Shown in pieces: positions 28,402 to 36,212 of a stretch of 64,000 nucleotides of DNA. Position numbers and translations under genes: made by a program. A model generated the notes under the pieces. It saw only the letters and a program-made list of their open reading frames with translations. It was not told the DNA's origin and did not search any database. Numbering within the stretch: the stretch's first letter is position 1; the number at the start of each line of letters is the position of its first letter. Source of the stretch: Oenococcus sicerae (GTDB taxonomy: Bacteria; Bacillota; Bacilli; Lactobacillales; Lactobacillaceae); assembly GCF_004102045.2 (NCBI RefSeq), contig NZ_CP029684.2:372001-436000 (forward strand). Direction: 5' to 3'.

Positions 28402-28957
28402 TCCAAAATCCCGTGCCTCTTGCCAACATTGATAGAGACATTAAATATGAATAAACAAGCTACTAATTACTTTGATCATTTGCCACAGTACTCGTTTTAG
28501 CTATTGGTTTTTTAATTGACGCCAAATCACCAACTTATCGCTTACTTTACACAAATTCTGCCAAAAATAGTCGCTGGATATGTGCTTTTCAAGGCTACTT
28601 TACGAGCCAATATTTTTTGGCTTAGCTGTCTCATTAATCGTCGCAGCTGGCAACTTGCATAATCGGACATGAACATCACAGCGTGTTTAAAACGTGAAAA
28701 ACATTAGCTGCAAAAGCTATAACGATGCACAGAAAAATTTAGTCATTTTCCCTAACAGCTTCCGGGAATTAACGGCTAATAACTTGACCAACAAAAAAGC
28801 CCATCATCGGATAGGCTTCTCATCATTTGTTTTTGAAAAGAGTGTAGCTATTAATAGCTACAATTTTAGTCTAACAAAAAAGTCTTGATAAACAAGAACC
28901 ATAAAAACCCACTGCCAATCAGCAGCGGGTCTAAAACAGTCTGATTCATATCTCAGA
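28402..28957 (+). other. Gene-poor stretch with possible decayed membrane-protein remnant
   Basis: No convincing gene is present in this 550-bp stretch. Between about 28450 and 28660 short open stretches in different plus frames encode hydrophobic segments (for example VLAIGFLIDAKSP and, in another frame, ILPKIVAGYVLFKATLR), as expected from a frameshifted membrane-protein gene, but I cannot name the parent. A hairpin at 28798-28817 (AGCC...GGCT, with TTTTTT on the minus strand) may be a second terminator for the gene group to the right. Confidence 0.35.
28903..28931 (-). terminator. Terminator of the two-gene module
   Basis: On the minus strand ACCCGCTGC pairs with GCAGTGGGT around a 6-nt loop and is followed by TTTTTAT. 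It lies 27 nt beyond the stop codon of the two-TM protein at 28958-29572. Confidence 0.8.
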
Positions 28958-29572
28958 TCAGGCTTCCTTTGTTCCGTCAACTAACAGATAATCAATCCAG
29001 CGACTAGCTTTATGGTTCTTTAGAAGATCGTTGTAATCCATAGCGGGCAATTTTTGATAGGCACCTGGTTGATCGCTTCGCCGAATAATCCAGCAAGAGG
29101 CCTGATCAGGTGTTGGGATAATATGCAATTCTTTGACTATTGGCCAAAGAATTAAATAATCAGGTAATTTAATCATTTGTCGGATATGAAAAGGTTTGAG
29201 ATAAGACGCACGGTCATAACGGACAGGAACAGTGGGGAACTCACGTAACAACTGCTGATCAAGGTACTGGCGTTTCTTGAGTACGATAAAGATGACTGTC
29301 CCGAAGATTACCACGATTATATTCAAAATGAGAATAAAAGGAAAAAGAAAGCGACCTAGTACATAGCTCATCAGTATGACTAAGAAAATCATCAAAATAT
29401 TGACCAGCGTCGCGATTATGACACCCATCTGAAGAGAATGAAAAAGCTGGTTCCGCTTTTGAAACTGCGCATTATGCGCATGTTGATCAGCTAATAATTG
29501 GCTATAGTCCGCTTTAATTTGAGCTAGTTCTGCAGCAGAAAAGGTATAAAAATTGTCTGTTGATTCAGGCAT
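28958..29572 (-). CDS. Two-TM membrane protein of unknown function, partner of the hydrolase-like gene
   Basis: A 204-residue protein. An N-terminal soluble helix (FYTFSAAELAQIKADY) is followed by two hydrophobic segments (about residues 58-115) and a soluble C-terminal domain ending LLVDGTKEA. Its paralogue at 32471-33127 shares both ends of the protein closely and diverges in the membrane part. I start at ATG 29572, 1 nt after the stop of the large upstream gene; the paralogue keeps the same 1-nt spacing, which argues for translational coupling. I do not recognise a family. Immunity or accessory protein for the upstream product is one possibility. Confidence 0.7.
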   Translation of the reverse strand: MPESTDNFYTFSAAELAQIKADYSQLLADQHAHNAQFQKRNQLFHSLQMGVIIATLVNILMIFLVILMSYVLGRFLFPFILILNIIVVIFGTVIFIVLKKRQYLDQQLLREFPTVPVRYDRASYLKPFHIRQMIKLPDYLILWPIVKELHIIPTPDQASCWIIRRSDQPGAYQKLPAMDYNDLLKNHKASRWIDYLLVDGTKEA

Positions 29573-29573
29573 A

Positions 29574-31763
29574 TCAACTATTATCGTTGATTTGATTCCA
29601 AGTGGCAACTAATAGCAAACCAACCGCCCCAATTCCCAGAGTGACGGTAGCTACAGGAGCTGCCCCCGCTAGGATGGCGGCATAGACCAGATAACCGGCA
29701 TCCGCACTTACCGAAGCTACTGCTCCCGCCATTGTAATATTATAAATGGCATTATTAATTTTTTGCCAGTCAGGCGAGTCTGACGGATTAAGTGGATTAA
29801 GATGAAAGCTGGCATTGAGTATAATGGCCGAACTCATTTCCACACCATTAATTTCACTTTGGCTATTAATCAACGTACAAGAAATGCTGACCTCTGTACC
29901 AGAAGCAGAATAAGTCATTTTTAAGAGCCCGTTATCAATAGCTGCGGCCATGTCGGCTAGTTTAGCACCTAATTTAGTAGAAACTTCTTGGCCAAAAGCG
30001 TTTGATAGTGAAGCTTCAAAACCGTCTTCTAATTGACCAGCTGAAATATTAAATTGAAGCATTCCTGGCCCTGAGCTAATACTGGTTGTTAATTGAGCCG
30101 TCAACTTCAGTAATTTATTATCATATAAAGTAATTTCTGGTCCGTCCCAAGTCAGAGAGCCACTCAGGTAGGCTGACTTTAATGGGGCGAATTCTGTGTT
30201 AAAGATCCAGCTTAATTGTACTGGTGTCTCTAAGGCGACAACACCTTCATCAGCATGAGAAACATTGACATAGTCAATAGCCGCTACACCACTGATACCA
30301 GAATCATCCTCAGCAAATTGATCAAAAGCCCAGTTTAAAGGCTGCGAAAAACCTAAATTGCCTGAATAACCTGTCGACATATTAGACACATAGCTATAAA
30401 CAGAGCTTGATTCTAATGCTAACCTGCTGCTAACATTACGTGTCCCGTAAACGGCTGGAACATAATAATTGGCGGCCTCGCCATTATTAAAAATGGATGT
30501 CACACCATTAAAGTAAGGCAGACCATTATTTGAAATATCGTCATCGGTCATGTCCATATCGATAGCAAAATAAATGACGGTTCCAGTTGGTAAACCCAGT
30601 TCGGTTGCGGCTGCCATGGCTGCCCTGGCATCTTTTTGTCCCTGCCTTCTCGTAAAATAGTCCACCGTTGGAAAATTATCTTGATAAATGGGCACTAAAT
30701 GAAGACCAGCAGTAAGAATATTCTGAGCTTCAGTGCGAGTCAGATTCTTGGGCTTGTGCAAAGAACCGCTACCGACAGAACCCGTCAAGTATCGTGCGAC
30801 ATAAGTGGCATCCCAGTTAACCAATGATTGAATCATGTTAGCTGTCAATTGGATAGATGTATCAACACCCCAGAAGTTTCGGCTCGGACTGCCGCTAGAG
30901 ACCATTAGTGAGTACATGGTCACAGGATCAGGTTGGTTAGCAGTCACTGGTGTGAGATTCATAAATCGTTGAAAGGCAAAGAGCAACGACTGAGTCGTCG
31001 TGTCTAGTTGCCCATTAAAAGGCACTGTCGATAACTGATTAGCTGTAATATATTGTGACATGTTCACATATAGTGCAAACTGCACCAAGCGAATCAAGCC
31101 AGTACTAAGACCATTCGCATAGGCCGAGGCATAAGTCGACCGTGTGGATGGTTCCCAAACACCGTTAGCGATTGTAACCAATCCTAATTCGATTTGGGCA
31201 CCATAAATCAAGGCTGTATTCGTGTCGCGTTGATAGACCCCATCAGCTGGTAAAATACCCGTTTATGCACTATAGCGAAAATTTAAATACTGTTGCATCG
31301 TACGAATTTTCGCATCTCCGTTAGACAGCAGAACAAAAGCCGACATGTCGAATAACGCTTTGGCCCATAGCGAGGTCAGTATCCCACTAGGATCAGTAAA
31401 TCCCGCTTCTGTTTGTAGTGTTTCAACAGCCGCTTGGGTATCAGGAGAATACACACCATTAAACTCACCGGGATTAATTCCTTTAGCCCAAAAAGCACCT
31501 TGAATCAAATAAACAAAATGACTTTCATAGCCATTTTTTAACTGAGGCACGACTTGAGAATCAAAAGCAGCCGAAGTTACCTCCCCAAAAGCTGGCAAAC
31601 CAGCTTGTAAACTGATGCCTAGCTCATACTGGAGACCTTGGATAAGTCCATAAATTGTTTGCCAACCTGTATTACCACTTTCGGTCACCTGAATATAATT
31701 AGCGACCGACCCGTAAGTCTTGTTGAGCCACTGTTGGGTGGTTAAAACCATTTGATCTACCAT
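29574..31763 (-). pseudogene. Large glycoside-hydrolase-like (DUF1906-type) protein, split by an in-frame TAA
   Basis: One continuous reading frame of 730 codons is interrupted only by TAA at 31263-31265. The N-terminal 166 codons and the region around residues 170-250 resemble peptidoglycan-binding-like repeats (QQWLNKTYG, LQYELGI, then QQYLNFRYS ... TNTALIYGAQIELG). The middle has a GH25-like/DUF1906 fold with NFWGVDTSIQL and VIYFAIDMDMTDDD acidic motifs. The C-terminus (residues 680-729) is strongly hydrophobic and glycine/alanine rich, ending WNQINDNS. No signal peptide is visible. Both halves stay in frame, so the break is a single substitution, unless the stop is read through. A truncated second copy is at 33129-33240. 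Confidence 0.75.
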
Positions 31764-31825
31764 AATAAAAACCTCTTTTCAAAAACGAATGATGGTGAAC
31801 ACACGCCACCTCATATCACCAAACA

Positions 31826-31850
31826 AAAAGGCGAACTTATGTTCGCCTTT
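31826..31850. terminator. Bidirectional terminator-like hairpin
   Basis: AAAAGGCGAAC pairs with GTTCGCCTTTT around a 4-nt loop, giving T-runs on both strands. It lies upstream of the large hydrolase-like gene and may end transcripts from the small gene at 32012-32197. The 160 bp between this hairpin and that gene show no gene. Confidence 0.75.
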
Positions 31851-32011
31851 TAAGATAAGCCCTCTAAGAAATAATGACAAGTGGATAACTTAATATTTTA
31901 GATGTTTATAAAATTTAGATGATTGACGTATTAACAAAGCTAGTTTCTGATACTTGGGAAATTACCAAAAGACGCTTGTAATGTCCAGTGCGCATCGCCG
32001 TTTGCCATAAA

Positions 32012-32197
32012 TTAATGACCAAGACGGCTGGTTTTTGAGGCTTGTGCTGGCGAAATACTCTTGACCTGATGATTATTCTTGTCCACTATCGTGGTCGCTT
32101 TACCACGCTGACTGAATCCATAAAAGGCAAACACAGCTAAAACCGTGAGCAATAAAATCAGTAGTGGATATAAAATTGTTTTGTTTAAATTTTTCAT
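32012..32197 (-). CDS. Small single-TM protein
   Basis: A 61-residue protein with a charged N-terminus, one long hydrophobic segment (about residues 9-29) and a polar, basic tail. It could be a membrane-anchored or secreted peptide. A GAGAG lies about 9 nt upstream of ATG. No family recognised. It sits between the two copies of the duplicated module. Confidence 0.5.
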   Translation of the reverse strand: MKNLNKTILYPLLILLLTVLAVFAFYGFSQRGKATTIVDKNNHQVKSISPAQASKTSRLGH

Positions 32198-32470
32198 AAA
32201 CAGTTACTCTCAAATGTCTGAATATATCGTTACTCAGCCATATTATAATTTTAATCTGTTTCAAGACAAAACAATTGATTTGCTTATCACCTTTATAGTT
32301 ATCCCGTGAAATTTTTTTAATCGACAACCTGTGTATTAACAAAGCAATATATTCAACAAGGAATTACGTTTTAGATTCTTCTTTCCTTTAAGCTATCTTG
32401 AAAGAGTTCTCTTTGTTGACCATTCAGATTATTTTTAACATAGCGATTAGCTAATTGGTCAACACTCAGA

Positions 32471-33127
32471 TCAGGCTTCCTTTGTTCCGTCAACTAAGAA
32501 GGAACCAGCCCAACGACGCGTTCTTTTGTTCTTTAATAAGTTCTTTCTATATGAACTTGATAGTTTGTCATAGAGATCTGCTTGGTCAGCTCGTCTAATG
32601 AGCCAACAATTGACTCGATCTGGGCTGGGAATGATATTGATCTCTTTATTTTTAGGCCAAACAATCAAGTAAGCTGGTAATTTGATCATTTGTTGAACTA
32701 TCAAGGATGGATAACGATCCTTTTTAAAATAACGAACTTCCACGGTTGGAAATTTGTTGAATAGACATTTGGCTTGATCTTTGTTTCTCTTAATTAAAAC
32801 AAATTCAAGCATCAAAACAAGTGTGACCATGAACAATAATAAGTATAAAAAATAAATATACCAATGGTTGGCTACAAAAGAATATGCCGTTTCTAGGTCT
32901 GGCATATATCTAAAGACTAAAAAGACCGCACGTGCAAACCAAAAACCATATAATTCAATCAGTATCACAGCAAAAACTATTATCAATCTCGATATAAAAT
33001 GTCTATTCCGCTTTTGAAACTGCCGATTATGCGCGCGCTGATCAGCGAGTAATTGACGATAGTCTGCTTTGATCGCTGCTAGTTCAGTTGAAGAGAAAGT
33101 ATAGAACTCGTCTGTTGCTTCAGTCAT
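32471..33127 (-). CDS. Two-TM membrane protein, paralogue of the 28958-29572 product
   Basis: A 218-residue protein with the same plan as its paralogue: N-terminal EFYTFSSTELAAIKADYRQLLADQ helix region, two hydrophobic segments, a soluble domain with IKLPAYLIVWP and an identical VDGTKEA end. The DNA identity of the two copies continues across the stop codon (about 30 nt shared at 28955-28985 and 32467-32497), which shows a tandem duplication of the whole unit. It starts 1 nt after the stop of a truncated copy of the hydrolase-like gene. Function unknown. Confidence 0.7.
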   Translation of the reverse strand: MTEATDEFYTFSSTELAAIKADYRQLLADQRAHNRQFQKRNRHFISRLIIVFAVILIELYGFWFARAVFLVFRYMPDLETAYSFVANHWYIYFLYLLLFMVTLVLMLEFVLIKRNKDQAKCLFNKFPTVEVRYFKKDRYPSLIVQQMIKLPAYLIVWPKNKEINIIPSPDRVNCWLIRRADQADLYDKLSSSYRKNLLKNKRTRRWAGSFLVDGTKEA

Positions 33128-33128
33128 A

Positions 33129-33240
33129 TCAACTATTATCCTTGCTTTGATCCCAAATAGCTAGTAAGAGCAAGCCGACTGCACCTGCAACAGTAGCAAG
33201 AGAGCCTAAATAACCAGCAGCTAAAGTCGTAGCTGAATGC
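33129..33240 (-). pseudogene. 3'-terminal remnant of a second hydrolase-like gene
   Basis: On the minus strand about 36 codons read SATTLAAGYLG, then VAGAVGLLLLAIWDQSKDNS and stop, clearly matching the C-terminus of the large gene at 29574-31763 (VATVTLGIGAVGLLLVATWNQINDNS). Everything upstream is missing, and the fragment abuts the start of an unrelated plus-strand ORF at 33237. It is the deleted first gene of the duplicated module. Confidence 0.8.
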
Positions 33241-33458
33241 AGAATAAGTCATTTTTAAGGGCTCAGCATCTATATCGCGGACCAATCATCTTGATGTCAC
33301 TTATCTTCATTATTCAACTAATCATTTCTTTGATACTGAAATCCAATTTATCTTTATCGCTCAGTACCATTAGTGTCATCATTCAACTGCTTATTTTCTG
33401 GCGATATATGTCCAAAAACGAATTCGAACAGATACTAACCTTATTTAAAGGAGAATAA
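33237..33458 (+). CDS. Two-TM membrane peptide, possibly the C-terminal remnant of a bacteriocin-type ABC permease
   Basis: A 73-residue product with two hydrophobic helices and the ending MSKNEFEQILTLFKGE. A membrane region followed by a short charged tail of this kind is what I would expect at the end of DUF1430-type bacteriocin-associated permeases, which precede ATPases like the one starting 2 nt downstream. The upstream boundary coincides with the truncated hydrolase-like gene, so the permease was probably cut by the same rearrangement. It may alternatively be a complete small membrane protein. GGAGAATAACC at its end serves the next gene. Confidence 0.45.
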   Translation: MQNKSFLRAQHLYRGPIILMSLIFIIQLIISLILKSNLSLSLSTISVIIQLLIFWRYMSKNEFEQILTLFKGE

Positions 33459-33460
33459 CC

Positions 33461-34109
33461 ATGGCTGATGCTTTCGTTCAATTAAAACACGCGAATAAAA
33501 AATATGGCGACCGGACCATCATTGACGATCTATCGTTTCAAATTTTTGCAAAAGAATTTGTGGCTATCATAGGTCCCTCGGGTTCTGGGAAATCGACGCT
33601 ATTGAATATGATCGGTTTATTAGAAAGTATCGATAGTGGCCGTATTACGTTGAGTCGCGAGCTTTTGCCCAATATTAATAGTAGAAAAGCAACAAGAATC
33701 CGACGTGATACCATCAACTATCTGTTTCAAAGTTTTGCCTTGATCAACGATATTTCTGTTCAAGATAATCTCATGCTAGCAATGAATTTTACATCTTTAT
33801 CTGGTAAAGACAAAAGGGCTCAAATAAGCGATACTTTAAGCAAAGTTGGCTTGCAAACTTTAATCAATGCAAAAGTCAATAATCTATCTGGCGGTGAACA
33901 GCAGCGTGTAGCCAGCCCGCGCCATTCTAAAACCCGGACAGCTCGTGTTAGCCGATGAACCCACTGGTGCTCTGGACGAAAAACATGCTAACGCAGCTTT
34001 TCAGTTAATTAAAAGTCTGCGCGATAATTATGGCAAGACTGTGATCATTGTGACTCACAATTTAGACTTAGCTAAACAAACTGATCGCATCATCGAATTA
34101 AATTATTAA
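33461..34109 (+). pseudogene. ABC transporter ATPase (lactococcin 972-type export), frameshifted
   Basis: Encodes Walker A GPSGSGKSTLL, the Q-loop LFQSFALI and signature LSGGEQQRVA; then a 2-nt deletion near 33914 shifts the frame. In the new frame the protein resumes exactly with ARAILKPGQLVLADEPTGALDE (Walker B) and the H-loop VTHNLDLA, ending at 34109. The restored length of about 216 residues is typical of stand-alone ATPases of the MacB/bacteriocin-export type. The missing Walker B in the first frame means it is non-functional as read. Confidence 0.85.
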
Positions 34110-34372
34110 GCGTGTTTTCGTCAAAAACAATTTTATTTTCCAGAATTAAGATACAAATTCTAAACCACCTATTTTGCCAGTGTATAGCAACAACTGATTA
34201 GTTTCTGGTAAAACCTTAGTCTATAGTATCTAATTCTTAGCAGGCTAAGTCATAGAAAACCCCAGGCGTTACCTGCGTCTTCCGGCTGGATGTGGTAGGA
34301 TATGCAACTAAGAACAAGTTCTACCGTCACTAAGATGGGAACCTCAGTAGCAAAAATCAGAAAGGTGTTAAC
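34110..34372 (+). other. Non-coding stretch with hairpins upstream of the immunity-like gene
   Basis: No gene is visible. Short hairpins can be drawn, including CAGG/CCTG (34263-34275) and GGTAGGA paired with TTCTACC (34294-34300 with 34319-34325, one G-U pair). The stretch could be a structured leader of the gene at 34373, or decayed sequence. It does not match an RNA family I know. Confidence 0.3.
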
Positions 34373-34644
34373 ATGTCATTTTCCAACAAAAAAATAATTT
34401 AATCGATACATTGAAAACAGTTTCATTAAAATCTTCTCAAGAACAATTATTGATCAATGATGCTATTACTCAATTGGCTGCTCATAAAAATGAACAGGCA
34501 GTGTTAGCAGAATTAAAACGCAGACTCAGTGGGCTTGCAGTTCAGCAAAATATTTCCGCCGAGGGTCTGAAGCTATTATCAGCCATACAGCAACCTGATT
34601 TCAGTGTTGATTACGCGCTGTCATCCATGACCTGGTTCCAATAA
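34373..34644 (+). pseudogene. Bacteriocin immunity-like small helical protein, frameshifted in an A7 tract
   Basis: ATG at 34373 follows AAAGGTG with good spacing, but the frame stops after 9 codons. Adding one A to the seven-A run at 34388-34394 gives a 90-residue, all-helical protein beginning MSFSNKKNN and continuing through VLAELKRRLSGLAVQQNISAEGLKLLSAIQ. Size, helical plan and position next to a bacteriocin-type ABC ATPase suggest an enterocin A-type immunity protein; this is tentative. Expression could still occur by slippage on the A-run or from a TTG at 34411. A strong terminator follows. Confidence 0.5.
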
Positions 34645-34689
34645 TATTCATTACAAAATATTTACCAACTACCTAATTTTAAAATCTAT

Positions 34690-34724
34690 AAAACCCCAGT
34701 TTTGATAACAGAACTGGGGTTTTA
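34690..34724. terminator. Strong bidirectional terminator
   Basis: An A-run, ACCCCAGTT, a loop of about 11 nt, AACTGGGGT and TTTT form a long stable hairpin with T-runs on both strands. It ends both the immunity-like gene and the converging arsR group. Confidence 0.9.
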
Positions 34725-34760
34725 AGTTACGATAACTAGCAGTTATCGATAGATGTCTAA

Positions 34761-35003
34761 TTACTTTGATTTGGGTGTTTTCTTAGTGGCAATAAAACCA
34801 TCCTTTTTTAAAAAATGGTAAGTCATGATAATTATTTCAACCGTAAAGGCAACAACGATTACAGCAATAAGCCCATATTTATCAGCAGCTGTAAAGGTTG
34901 AGAGACGCACTGTAAGAATCAGAAAAATAGCAGTAGCAATCCCTATTAATGGGTATAAAATTGCGTGGTATATAAAAAGCCAAGTCCGTTTATTTTCCTT
35001 CAT
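34761..35003 (-). CDS. Small two-TM membrane protein
   Basis: An 80-residue protein with two hydrophobic helices (about residues 9-31 and 42-62) and a lysine-rich C-terminal tail. GAGG precedes ATG at 8 nt. It is 10 nt downstream of the 89-residue gene and follows an ArsR regulator, so the three probably form one operon ended by the terminator at 34690-34724. No family recognised. Confidence 0.6.
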   Translation of the reverse strand: MKENKRTWLFIYHAILYPLIGIATAIFLILTVRLSTFTAADKYGLIAVIVVAFTVEIIIMTYHFLKKDGFIATKKTPKSK

Positions 35004-35013
35004 TTTAATTACC

Positions 35014-35283
35014 TCAATTCAAATCCGCGTAACTAGGACCTTCAACCAAACTTAATTGCAGGCTTGTATCATTTGAGTTTCTATAGAAATTAGAGTGGAT
35101 TTCATACTGCTTATCCCCTTCAAATGGGTTGCTCGTTATCTCAAGCCTGTTTCTGTCTCTGCTTGCTGTTAAGGCATCTGCAGCAACAACTACTCGAACA
35201 AATACATACGCAGCCAGTAAAGTCAAAACAATTGCTAATGCTGATGAGCCTATTCTGCCATGGGGAAAATAAACAGCCTTCAT
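35014..35283 (-). CDS. Small membrane-anchored or secreted protein
   Basis: An 89-residue protein with one hydrophobic N-terminal segment (about residues 12-35) and a polar extracytoplasmic-type tail without cysteines. No clear ribosome-binding site is visible, so it may rely on coupling to the upstream arsR-like gene (35-nt gap). Family unknown. Position between arsR and the 80-residue protein suggests a shared, regulated role at the membrane. Confidence 0.5.
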   Translation of the reverse strand: MKAVYFPHGRIGSSALAIVLTLLAAYVFVRVVVAADALTASRDRNRLEITSNPFEGDKQYEIHSNFYRNSNDTSLQLSLVEGPSYADLN

Positions 35284-35318
35284 TATTTAGCTGCCAGGAG
35301 CTGATGGTTAAACAACCG

Positions 35319-35627
35319 TCAACGACGCTGACTTTTCCAGTTATCAACGATTGTCGCCAACAAGCCCGGAAATCTTTCATCGAGTTCTTTTCGACGTAGC
35401 GTCAGGTAGCTGTGAAGACCAGCGCGCCGAATCGAAATTAAAGCATTTAACCGAAGATTGCGATAATGCTGGGATAAATTGCTCTTTTTTCCCAAGTCAT
35501 TAAAGATGGCGCAAGAACATTCTTTGTTTGTCATAAATAACACCGCGATAATTTCCAAGCGAATGGGATCACTCAATGATTTTAATAATTGCGTCAAATC
35601 TATTTTATTTATATTAATGTCAGGCAT
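35319..35627 (-). CDS. ArsR-family transcriptional regulator
   Basis: A 102-residue winged-helix repressor. The N-terminal LLKSLSDPIRLEIIAVLF and the recognition helix region KKSNLSQHYRNLRLNALI are typical. The CSC at residues 38-40 (NKECSCAIF) resembles the position of metal-binding cysteines in ArsR sensors, but a full site cannot be confirmed. AAAGG precedes ATG. It is divergent from an NTF2-like gene across a perfect palindrome. Confidence 0.87.
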   Translation of the reverse strand: MPDININKIDLTQLLKSLSDPIRLEIIAVLFMTNKECSCAIFNDLGKKSNLSQHYRNLRLNALISIRRAGLHSYLTLRRKELDERFPGLLATIVDNWKSQRR

Positions 35628-35644
35628 ATTGGCCTTTCTTTACT

Positions 35645-35678
35645 TTTCAACTGTTCAGTATATACTAAACAGTTGAAA
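35645..35678. promoter_or_regulatory. 34-bp near-perfect palindrome, ArsR operator
   Basis: Arms TTTCAACTGTT (35645-35655) and AACAGTTGAAA (35668-35678) are exact complements, and the centre AGTATATACT (35657-35666) is itself palindromic; only one base pair breaks the whole 34-bp symmetry. TATACT in the centre can be a -10 element, so bound repressor would block the promoter in both directions. Confidence 0.82.
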
Positions 35679-35690
35679 GAAGGAACTCGT

Positions 35691-36054
35691 ATGAATTCAA
35701 GAGAAGAGACTATTCAGCGTTACTTTAGGCTTTCAGACATGGCATCCGATGATGATCAGGCACTCAATGGCATAATAGCTCTTTTTGCCAGTACTGCCAT
35801 GGTTAAAGGCGCAAACGGAATCACAGCCAATAATCCTAATGATCTTGCCAATTTTTTTAAGAACTTTTTCGAAGATAATCAAGAGTTGCGGCATCTTTGC
35901 CGAGTTACGACTGATCGTGGTGAGTACCAAGCAGAGTGGTCAGTCGCAGGTCGTAAAAAAAACAGGTGGCCTGTTTGCCCTTCATGGTTTTGATCACTAC
36001 CAATTTAATGCACAAAATAAGATAAGTTTTCTACAAGTTGAAATCAAACATTAG
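35691..36054 (+). pseudogene. NTF2/SnoaL-like small protein, frameshifted in an A8 tract
   Basis: AAGGA precedes ATG 35691. The frame encodes an NTF2-like cone fold start (IQRYFRLSDMASDDDQALNGIIALFASTAMVKG) but after the eight-A run at 35955-35962 it ends in unrelated residues. Removing one A restores GRKKTGGLFALHGFDHYQFN and a C-terminal strand FLQVEIKH, giving about 120 residues, the usual size of this family. The defect is a single insertion in a homopolymer. It is controlled by the ArsR palindrome. Confidence 0.75.
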
Positions 36055-36212
36055 AAACGGTCTGCTCATCGCTATTGGAAGTAGCGGTTCAGACGTGCTC
36101 ATTAAATCTTAGAAATATTTTCTATAATAGTAGATGCTTGAAGACCTATAGCCATACAGGTTGGTTTAATATTTGGTAAGATTCGTAAATTGTTTTGACT
36201 AATCCAAGAATC

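Noticed and set aside
28694-28888. Plus-strand ORF of 64 codons
   Set aside because: GTG start without ribosome-binding site, a minus-strand terminator hairpin inside it, and low-complexity sequence; not taken as a gene.
34255-34330. Possible small RNA (SRP or T-box-like) in the hairpin-rich stretch
   Set aside because: I checked for the SRP loop motif and the T-box sequence and found neither.
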